Source: Amycolatopsis jiangsuensis (GTDB taxonomy: Bacteria > Actinomycetota > Actinomycetes > Mycobacteriales > Pseudonocardiaceae). Taken from it: a stretch of 64,000 bases of DNA. This document shows, piece after piece, positions 58,568 to 64,000 of this stretch (position 1 is the first letter of the stretch; each line of letters starts with the position of its first letter). The DNA lies in assembly GCF_014204865.1 (NCBI RefSeq), contig NZ_JACHMG010000001.1, positions 6,102,501 to 6,166,500 of the forward strand. Reading direction: 5' to 3'. The position numbers and the translations under genes were made by a program. A model generated the notes under the pieces. It worked only from the letters and a program-made list of their open reading frames with translations, had not been told where the DNA came from and searched no databases.

Positions 58568-58819
58568 GTGACCCGGTTGCGAAGATCCCCGGCGATCCTG
58601 GTGGTTCCGTTCACCCTGCCCCGGGAAGAGCGGCACCGGGCCGCTCGTGTGGTCGCGTCGACGTCGCACGACGCCGCGGACTGCGAGCTGCTGCTTGCCA
58701 TGCTCGGCCTCACGCCCGCCGATGGCTTCACGGCGGAGGACGACCCGCCCGGCCGCACTGATCCGCCGCCGGAACACCTCGGCCGGCGGCGCGGTGCCGC
58801 ACAGCCGAGGAGAGGCTGA
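58568..58819 (+). CDS. small conserved protein, possibly frameshifted at its start
   Basis: 83 residues from the GTG at 58568: PAILVVPFTLPREERHRAARVVAST, then DAADCELLLAMLGL, a pattern I associate with small Pseudonocardiaceae/Streptomyces proteins of unknown role. A separate ATG at 58524 with AAGGAG upstream opens a 15-codon frame that ends in GGTGA, overlapping this GTG. Either this is a coupled leader or the real gene was broken by a one-base change. Confidence 0.45.
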   Translation: MTRLRRSPAILVVPFTLPREERHRAARVVASTSHDAADCELLLAMLGLTPADGFTAEDDPPGRTDPPPEHLGRRRGAAQPRRG

Positions 58820-58835
58820 CCGGCTCTCCCCGGGA

Positions 58836-59240
58836 TCAGCCGGTGTCCGCCGCCCGCCGTCGCGGCGCCGCGACGGTCGCCGCGCGCGAGGCGTGCACGG
58901 GCAGCCGTTCGTGCGTCCCGGTGAGCTGCAGCGGGCGCCACGTCGCGCGCGTCGTCGCCACCAGCCTCAAGTCGGTACCCGGCCCGGCGACGCGCTGGGC
59001 GTCGATCAGCACCTCCAGCCCGGCGGCGTTCAGGAACCGGACGAGCGACAGATCCACGACGATCCGCCACGGTGCCCGGTTCGAGGTCGCTTCGAGGACG
59101 TCGCGGAGCATGGGCACGGTGCAGAGGTCGACTTCGCCGTCCACGGCGACGACCGCAACGCCGCCCAGCCGTTCCACGGTGATCGTCAGGTCCTGGTGCC
59201 GGCGGACCGACGGCTCCTCGGGCGAGCCGGGTACGGGCAA
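58836..59240 (-). CDS. STAS-domain anti-sigma factor antagonist homologue lacking the phospho-Ser
   Basis: 134 residues. STAS fold: VAVVAVDGEVDLCTVPMLRDVLE and RIVVDLSLVRFLNAAGLEVLIDAQRVA. The site where anti-anti-sigma proteins carry the phosphorylated Ser (DSxGL) reads NAAGL, so it cannot be switched by phosphorylation in the usual way. The C-terminus is Arg/Ala-rich. On the same strand, upstream genes are HPF (87 bp away) and another STAS protein. It may bind an anti-sigma factor constitutively. Confidence 0.8.
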   Translation of the reverse strand: MPVPGSPEEPSVRRHQDLTITVERLGGVAVVAVDGEVDLCTVPMLRDVLEATSNRAPWRIVVDLSLVRFLNAAGLEVLIDAQRVAGPGTDLRLVATTRATWRPLQLTGTHERLPVHASRAATVAAPRRRAADTG

Positions 59241-59327
59241 CGGCGGAACGGGTCTCAGGAGCGGGCGCGCGGGAGCTTCATGGCCGGGTCGCGTCGGGTC
59301 GCGGCGTACCGAGCCCGCTGAGGGCAG

Positions 59328-59669
59328 TCATGAGCCGGCGTGCCCGTCCTGGTGCCGGATGCAGTCCCCGCCCTTGCGGTGATCCGTCCGGCCGTACATG
59401 CTCTCGAGTTTGTGCACGGCACCCCGGCACGCCTCGGCGACCGAGCCCGCGTGATGGCTGACGGCCACCGTCCGCCGCCCGGCCGGCCGGGCTTCGAGCA
59501 CGCAGCACCGGTCCTTCCCGTCGTCGGCGGCTTCCTCGCTGAAGCGGGCTTCCAGCCGCGTGATGTGGTCGCTGAACCGCGCCAGCCTGGCGGCGAGCTC
59601 CGCCTCGAAGTGCCGGATCAGCCCTTCATCGCCGTGCACGGCCTGGTCCGTGCCGATCTGGATCAGCAT
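59328..59669 (-). CDS. HPF/RaiA-type ribosome hibernation protein
   Basis: 113 residues from ATG 59669. MLIQIGTDQAVHGDEGLIRHFEAEL, ARFSDHITRLEARFSEE and CVLEARPAGRRTVAVSHHAGSVAEAC are the N-terminal domain of HPF/RaiA. The protein ends soon after this domain (HRKGGDCIRHQ...), as short-form HPF/YfiA do; there is no long C-terminal dimerisation domain. It would protect idle ribosomes in stationary phase. Part of a minus-strand series with two STAS genes and an AI-2E protein. Confidence 0.85.
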   Translation of the reverse strand: MLIQIGTDQAVHGDEGLIRHFEAELAARLARFSDHITRLEARFSEEAADDGKDRCCVLEARPAGRRTVAVSHHAGSVAEACRGAVHKLESMYGRTDHRKGGDCIRHQDGHAGS

Positions 59670-59763
59670 GCGTGGTTGTCCCCTTCGACGGCCGGCCCGG
59701 ATGAGCGCGAAGCGGCGTTCCGGTAGCCACCACCCTGCTCGTCCGGGCCACGGCTGCCCAGGG

Positions 59764-60333
59764 TCACACGTCATCTGCCGGGGGGCCGAAGGAACTTTTC
59801 GCCGGCTCAGCCCGGCTCCCGCGCGCGGGAGCGGCGATCGCGGCCGCGCACGAGGTGTGGATGACCAAGGTTTCGTGGAGCCGGCCGATCTGCAGCGGCC
59901 GCCACGTCGCCCGGGTCGTCGCCACGATGCGCAGATCGGTCCGCGGGCCGGCCCGCCGGTGGCCGGCAACGAGCACCTCGAGGCCCGCCGAATCCAGGAA
60001 GCAGACGTGGGAAAGGTCCACCACGAGCCGCCGGGGGCCCCGAAGCAGGATCGTGTCGATGGCCCGGTCCACCCCGGGTGTGGTGAACAGGTCGAACTCG
60101 CCGTGCAGGGCCAGGATGGCGACGCGGCCGACCAGTTCCTCGGAAAGCTTCAGCCCCGGCGGGGCGACGGTGGCCCGCGCTTGCCGAACAGGAGCGGCAC
60201 CACCGGTTCCGGTGCGAGGTTGTGCCGACGTCGGCCGGCCGGTGCCCTGAGTTTCATGAGTTCGCTCCAGACGTCGCCGTCCGGATCTGACCACATCGGA
60301 CACTGCGCAGCCCCGGTGCGGACGTCCGGTCAT
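59764..60333 (-). CDS. STAS-domain anti-sigma factor antagonist homologue
   Basis: STAS domain in the C-terminal part: VAILALHGEFDLFTTPGVDRAIDTILL and RLVVDLSHVCFLDSAGLEVLVAGHRR. The DSAGL box keeps the Ser that is phosphorylated in RsbV/SpoIIAA-type proteins. The start is uncertain: ATG 60333 or GTG 60303. A basic N-terminal extension of 40-60 residues is low in confidence. It is similar over the tail (ATTRATWRPLQ) to the other STAS protein at 58836, so the two are paralogues. Confidence 0.75.
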   Translation of the reverse strand: MTGRPHRGCAVSDVVRSGRRRLERTHETQGTGRPTSAQPRTGTGGAAPVRQARATVAPPGLKLSEELVGRVAILALHGEFDLFTTPGVDRAIDTILLRGPRRLVVDLSHVCFLDSAGLEVLVAGHRRAGPRTDLRIVATTRATWRPLQIGRLHETLVIHTSCAAAIAAPARGSRAEPAKSSFGPPADDV

Positions 60334-60347
60334 CGGCTGTCGGTCGT

Positions 60348-60363
60348 CGCAAGGGCGGGGACT
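60348..60363 (+). repeat. 16-bp copy of the HPF C-terminal coding segment
   Basis: CGCAAGGGCGGGGACT is identical to bases 59363-59378 (minus strand, inside the HPF gene) and to 60721-60736. Orientation is opposite to the gene. Confidence 0.6.
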
Positions 60364-60720
60364 GGGCACTTCGGCGCTGTCAGGGTGAGCATACCGCGCC
60401 GCGGCGCCGGTGACCCGGTTCGTCCCGGCGAACTTCGGATCCGGCCGCAGACCGACCCATCCGGTCACGCCGCGGGTGAGCACTCACTGGCCCTGGAGCC
60501 GAGCGCTGGCGTTTGTCCCGCCCCCGGTCGCGGTGTCCGGAGCGGACCGGACGACGGCGAAGTCGAGGAGACCTTGCCGGATTTCGACCGGGCGGACGGC
60601 TCTTTCCGCTGCGTTGGTCGGTGAACGACACCGGGCCTGGCGAGCACTGCTGCTGATCGGCCACCACCTCATCGCCCGGTCCCCGAAGGGAGGCTCGGCG
60701 GACGGGCATCGACCCGGCTG

Positions 60721-60770
60721 CGCAAGGGCGGGGACTCCGTCCGGCACCAGGCCGAGCCGCCGGCTCCCGA
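60721..60770 (+). pseudogene. inverted remnant of the HPF C-terminus
   Basis: About 44 of 50 bases match the end of the HPF gene (59328-59378) reversed. The frame gives RKGGDSVRHQAEPPAP, comparable to RKGGDCIRHQDGHAG. The rest of the copy is not recognisable. The surrounding 60334-60807 has no supported gene. Confidence 0.65.
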
Positions 60771-60807
60771 CTGTCCTCAACAGACCACAGGTCCGGCGGC
60801 GTGCACG

Positions 60808-61965
60808 TCATCGGTCGCCGGGGTCCGGGGCGCGGTCTTCCGGATCGGCAGGAGGAGCGGCTCCCGCAGGCGAGTTGTTCTCCGGCCGGGTGGTCAGGCT
60901 GCGCACGCCCGAGCTGATGACGGCGAGCAGCGGGACGGCGAGCAGGGCGCCGACGATCCCGGCGGTGACGAGCCCGATGGCGAGGGTGAGGACGACGGCC
61001 AGGGGGTGCAGCCGGACGGCCCGCCCGAGCAGCAGTGGTTGCAGGACGTGGCTTTCCACCTGCATGACGCCGACGACGACGGCGAGCACGATGACGGCCG
61101 CCCAGACGCCGTTGGCCACCAGGGCCACGAGGACGGCGATCCCGCCGGCGATCACCGAGCCGATGACGGGGATGAACGCGCCGAGGAAGACGAGCGTGCT
61201 CAGCGGAGCCGCCAAGGGTACCCCGAGGATCACCAGGCCGAGGCCGATGCCGGCGGCGTCGACGAACGCGACGGCGGCTGTCCCGCGGACGTAGTGGGCC
61301 GGGGTGGTGAACCCGCTGCGCCCGGCGATGTCGACGCGGTCGCGCAGCCGGGTGGGTACGCCCCGGATGAGGAACGCCCAGATCGGGTTTCCCTGGGCGA
61401 GGAAGAAGATCAGGCAGAACACCGCGAGCAGGGCCTCGGCGAGCAGTTCCCCCACGGTGACCGCGGTGGTGAGGGCGCCCGAGGCGATCACGGACTTGTT
61501 CCGGCCGAGCATGGCGGTCAGGTTGCCGAGCAGCTGGTCGAGCTGGCCCTGGCTCAGGTGCAGGGGGCCGGTGCGCAGCCAGGTGTGCAGGTCGGTCAGG
61601 CTCACGGTGACCTGGTCGATCAGCGCGGGCATGCCCACGGTGACGGTGATGACGACGAAAGTCACGACCCCGCCGGCCAGCGCGATGCCCACGATCAGCA
61701 CGATCGCGGTGGCCAGTGCACGCGGGACCTTCCTGGCCGCGAGCCAGGTGACGGCGGGCGAGAACAGCCCGGCGAGCAGCAGCGCCACCGCGACCGGGAC
61801 GACCACCGAGGCCAGCCGGGTGGCCACGAAGCCGAGGACGGTCAGGGCCGCCGCCACGACCAGCAGGCGCCACGAGACCGCGGCGGCGACGCGGAGCCCG
61901 TACGGCACCGGAGAAGCCCCTGGCCCGCCCTGCGGATCAGCGCGTTGTGCTGGGGGGGAATTCAT
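60808..61965 (-). CDS. AI-2E family (PerM-like) transporter
   Basis: 385 residues with seven to eight membrane helices: LVVAAALTVLGFVA, VVPVAVALLLAGLFSP, AIVLIVGIALAGGVVTFVV, LLAEALLAVFCLIFFLAQG, LVILGVPLAAPLSTLVFLGAFIPVIGSVIAGGIAVLV and others. The family includes TqsA and PerM; substrates are mostly unproven and may be ions or peptides. The C-terminal tail is acidic/Pro-rich. A deleted copy of this gene lies inverted at 57973-58110. Confidence 0.85.
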   Translation of the reverse strand: MNSPPAQRADPQGGPGASPVPYGLRVAAAVSWRLLVVAAALTVLGFVATRLASVVVPVAVALLLAGLFSPAVTWLAARKVPRALATAIVLIVGIALAGGVVTFVVITVTVGMPALIDQVTVSLTDLHTWLRTGPLHLSQGQLDQLLGNLTAMLGRNKSVIASGALTTAVTVGELLAEALLAVFCLIFFLAQGNPIWAFLIRGVPTRLRDRVDIAGRSGFTTPAHYVRGTAAVAFVDAAGIGLGLVILGVPLAAPLSTLVFLGAFIPVIGSVIAGGIAVLVALVANGVWAAVIVLAVVVGVMQVESHVLQPLLLGRAVRLHPLAVVLTLAIGLVTAGIVGALLAVPLLAVISSGVRSLTTRPENNSPAGAAPPADPEDRAPDPGDR

Positions 61966-62100
61966 GAAGAACCTGCTCCTGGCGATGACCGGGCACGAGG
62001 CCGGTCGGGGTGAGAGCGGGGTCTGGGCGCTGGTTCCCGAGCATACCGCCGGGCGGATGCCCCCGCGGGCCGGTGGAGAACCACGGGAGCCGGACCGCGG

Positions 62101-62526
62101 TCAGCCGTTCGGGGCGTCGCCGAGGTAGGGCCGCAGCCGCTCGGCCAGCACCCGGCGGGACACGTCGGTGGCCGGTCCGGCAGGCGCCTGACCCGGAGGA
62201 CGCCCGGCGGCGGTGTCGGCGACGAACCGGGCCACCGCGTCCGGGCCGGGGACGAGGTCGTCGCCGTGGTGCGCGAGGACGACCGCGGCCGCGCCGGGGT
62301 CGGTTTCCACCGCGAGGGACCACCCCCGGCGTTCGTTCCAGACCAGCATGACGTCGTGACCGGGCCGGCCGGGCCACCGCCGCGGCAGCCCGAGGTAGGC
62401 GGTTGCGGTGTCGCTGATCTCCACCGTGGCGCTTTCGTCCGGGACACCGACCGCGGCCGCCACCGCCCGCACGTACTCGCCGAGGGCGCGTTCGAGCGTT
62501 CGGGCGTCGGGTTCGGGGTGTTCCAT
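62101..62526 (-). CDS. DUF6292-family protein
   Basis: 141 residues from ATG 62526 (MEHPEPDARTLE). LGEYVRAVAAAVGVPDE, VEISDTATAYLGLPRRWPGRPGHDVMLVWNERRGWSLAVETDP and VLAHHGDDLVPGPDAVARFV are a pattern of a small actinobacterial family annotated as DUF6292. No function is known. It is on the same strand as the AI-2E gene, with a 135-bp gap. Confidence 0.7.
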   Translation of the reverse strand: MEHPEPDARTLERALGEYVRAVAAAVGVPDESATVEISDTATAYLGLPRRWPGRPGHDVMLVWNERRGWSLAVETDPGAAAVVLAHHGDDLVPGPDAVARFVADTAAGRPPGQAPAGPATDVSRRVLAERLRPYLGDAPNG

Positions 62527-62705
62527 GACCGCCACGCTAGAGGGCCACCGACCGGCGTGCCGGATGGGCCCGGGGCCGGTCGGCATTCGAAGGGTCGACC
62601 GTACGGGAACCATTCCGGCGGTTCGTTCGTTGTGACTATTGGTTGCTCTCGCTCACGTAGCGGGCCTCAGCGGTGAGGACGTCCCGGCAACCTCCACCAT
62701 CTCCC

Positions 62706-62732
62706 GGTTTTGGGCCGCCGTCAGCGGGCTAC
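62706..62732 (+). promoter_or_regulatory. candidate stress-sigma (SigB/SigF-like) promoter of the desaturase
   Basis: GGTTTT (62706-62711), 14 bp, then GGGCTAC (62726-62732), resembling GGTTT-N14..16-GGGTAT. Only a loose match; 55 bp before the desaturase ATG. Confidence 0.25.
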
Positions 62733-62787
62733 CCGGAACTTGATCGCCCCAGACCCTGGCGAACAGGTACGTCAAGGAGCGATCGAC

Positions 62788-63801
62788 ATGACACAAACGC
62801 TGCAACGGCCACCCAACACCGCGGAGCCGATGCTCGCGGGCGAAAAGTCCCGCACCGAAACCTTTCTGGTCAAGCTGTTCGCGGTCGTGCCGCTGCTGGC
62901 GCTGGCCGCCGCGGTGCCGTTCGCGTGGGGCTGGGGCCTCGGCTGGACCGACGTCGCCCTGGCCATCGGGTTCTACTTCCTGACCGGCCTGGGAGTCACC
63001 ATCGGCTTCCACCGCTACTTCACCCACGGCGCCTTCAAGGCGAACCGCGGCCTGCGGATCGCCCTCGCCGCCACCGGCAGCATGGCCATGCAGGGCCCGG
63101 TGATCGGCTGGGTCGCCGACCACCGCCGCCACCACGCCTTCGCCGACCGCGAGGGTGATCCGCATTCCCCGTGGCGTTACGGCACTTCGGCCGCCGCGCT
63201 CGCGAAGGGTTTCTGGCACGCCCACATGGGCTGGTTGTTCGACCGGGAGAAGACCAACGCGCAGCGGTTCGCCCCCGACCTGCTCGCCGACCGCGACATC
63301 GCCCGGATCGACCGCTGGTTCCCCGCGCTGACCGTGGTCACCTTGCTGGCCCCGGCCGTGCTCGGCGGGCTGGTGACGATGTCCTGGTGGGGCGCGCTGA
63401 CCGCGTTCTTCTGGGCGAGCCTGGTGCGGGTGGCCGTGCTGCACCACGTCACCTGGTCGGTGAACTCGTTGTGCCACATGATCGGTGACCGGCCCTACGC
63501 CGCTCGCGACAAGTCCGCGAACTTCTGGCCGCTGGCCATCGCCTCCATGGGCGAGTCGTGGCACAACTCCCACCACGCCGACCCGACCGGCGCCCGCCAC
63601 GGCGTCCGCCGCGGCCAGCTCGACATGTCCGCGCGCCTGATCTGGCTGTTCGAAAAGGTCGGCTGGGCCACCGAAGTCCGCTGGCCCAAGCCTGAACGCC
63701 TGGCCCGCAAGCTCAACCCCGGCTACTCCGCGGCGCCCCGCGGGTTCGGCAAGGCGGAACGCGGCCTGCTCACCGAGACCCCGGACCGGAGCCGGTCGTG
63801 A
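62788..63801 (+). CDS. acyl-CoA/stearoyl-type delta-9 fatty acid desaturase
   Basis: 337 residues from ATG 62788, with AAGGAG upstream (62774-62779). Histidine boxes HRYFTH, DHRRHHAF and HNSHHAD match the H-x4-H, H-x2-HH and H-x2-HH pattern of membrane delta-9 desaturases. Four hydrophobic segments. Catalyses O2-dependent desaturation of acyl chains and adjusts membrane fluidity. The stop overlaps the next GTG (GTGA), coupling a DUF5994 gene to it. Confidence 0.92.
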   Translation: MTQTLQRPPNTAEPMLAGEKSRTETFLVKLFAVVPLLALAAAVPFAWGWGLGWTDVALAIGFYFLTGLGVTIGFHRYFTHGAFKANRGLRIALAATGSMAMQGPVIGWVADHRRHHAFADREGDPHSPWRYGTSAAALAKGFWHAHMGWLFDREKTNAQRFAPDLLADRDIARIDRWFPALTVVTLLAPAVLGGLVTMSWWGALTAFFWASLVRVAVLHHVTWSVNSLCHMIGDRPYAARDKSANFWPLAIASMGESWHNSHHADPTGARHGVRRGQLDMSARLIWLFEKVGWATEVRWPKPERLARKLNPGYSAAPRGFGKAERGLLTETPDRSRS

Positions 63802-64000
63802 CCGCCGTTGGTGACGAGGTCCGCCTGCAGCTGAAACCGGCCGCCGGCGGCGGGTACGTCGACGGCGCGTGGTGGCCGCGGTCCCGCGACGCCGGCGTCG
63901 AGTTCCCCGGCGTCCTCGCGGCGGTGCGCGACCGGGTGGGCGACGTCGAGCGGATCAGCTACCCGCTGGGCGACGGCTGGGAGATCGCCCACCGCAAGCT
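63798..64000 (+). CDS. DUF5994-family protein (partial, runs off the window)
   Basis: GTG at 63798 overlaps the desaturase stop. The start VRLQLKPAAGGG and VDGAWWPRSRD, then RVGDVERISYPLGDGWEIAHRKL, match DUF5994. These proteins are short (100-150 residues) and of unknown function; coupling to a desaturase suggests a membrane- or stress-related role. A frameshifted paralogue is at 56896-57367. Confidence 0.75.
   Translation, partial: MTAVGDEVRLQLKPAAGGGYVDGAWWPRSRDAGVEFPGVLAAVRDRVGDVERISYPLGDGWEIAHRK

Noticed and set aside
62560..62787. Riboswitch before the desaturase
   Set aside because: No conserved riboswitch core recognised; only a weak sigma-B-like promoter could be seen.

Overview
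The window is high-GC actinobacterial DNA. The evidence is GTG/TTG starts, NTGA start/stop overlaps, F420-type enzymes, DUF5994, DUF6292 and RGCVC proteins, and a block laid out like Mycobacterium tuberculosis Rv0981-Rv0996. Gene style fits Pseudonocardiaceae, perhaps Amycolatopsis; that genus guess is inference.

Layout. 0-10 kb holds accessory metabolism: a deazaflavin-type reductase end, an acyltransferase, a FAD oxidase with a divergent LysR and a DUF2236 oxygenase, a standalone LigD polymerase domain, and an alkane hydroxylase unit (AlkB-rubredoxin fusion, 3Fe-4S ferredoxin, TetR). A LysR gene and an F420-type oxidoreductase follow, divergently arranged. 10.15-11.1 kb is a non-coding tandem-repeat island. 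11.2-18.0 kb is an acyl-CoA catabolic operon: two class III CoA-transferases, a paired acyl-CoA dehydrogenase, a 3-hydroxyacyl-CoA dehydrogenase and a YWTD beta-propeller. 18-21.4 kb holds an anchored protein, an SDR/TetR divergent pair and a secreted trypsin. 21.7-28.4 kb is a hexuronate pathway (ManD, UxuB, Eda, MFS, Zn-ADH, GntR). In it the KDG kinase and an MHS transporter survive only as fragments.

28.5-53 kb is a chromosomal backbone. It has tRNA-Arg(CCU), an orphan NarL-type regulator, a TRIC channel, MprAB, DeoR-GalT, the PepD/HtrA protease, MoaB2, MscL, a SAF protein, a Ruc-like zinc ribbon, 5-FTHF cyclo-ligase, GalU, a MoeA/Glp-like protein, RimJ and a GlpR/SepX-like membrane protein, ending at tRNA-Ala(CGC). 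The 36.1-45.9 kb insertion carries a tightly coupled set: a GT2 glycosyltransferase, a DUF2064 transferase, a methyltransferase, a membrane molybdopterin oxidoreductase and a membrane protein. A divergent polytopic membrane protein with its own two-component system, a degenerate MBL protein and a dTDP-rhamnose-4-epimerase-like gene complete it.

53-64 kb is plastic. It has an IS110 remnant, a complete IS982-type element, two fatty-acid desaturases, an RGCVC protein, two STAS proteins, an HPF/RaiA protein, an AI-2E family membrane protein, a DUF6292 protein and DUF5994 genes. Between them lie inverted, decayed copies of the same families. It reads as a stress/dormancy and membrane-adaptation island shaped by repeated duplication and decay.

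Working together: MprAB and PepD probably form one envelope-stress unit, since both genes carry the same 11-bp-spaced repeat upstream. MoaB2, MoeA and the molybdopterin enzyme are linked by cofactor. The GalU-Glp-RimJ-GlpR order matches the locus tied to cell division in Corynebacterium and Streptomyces.
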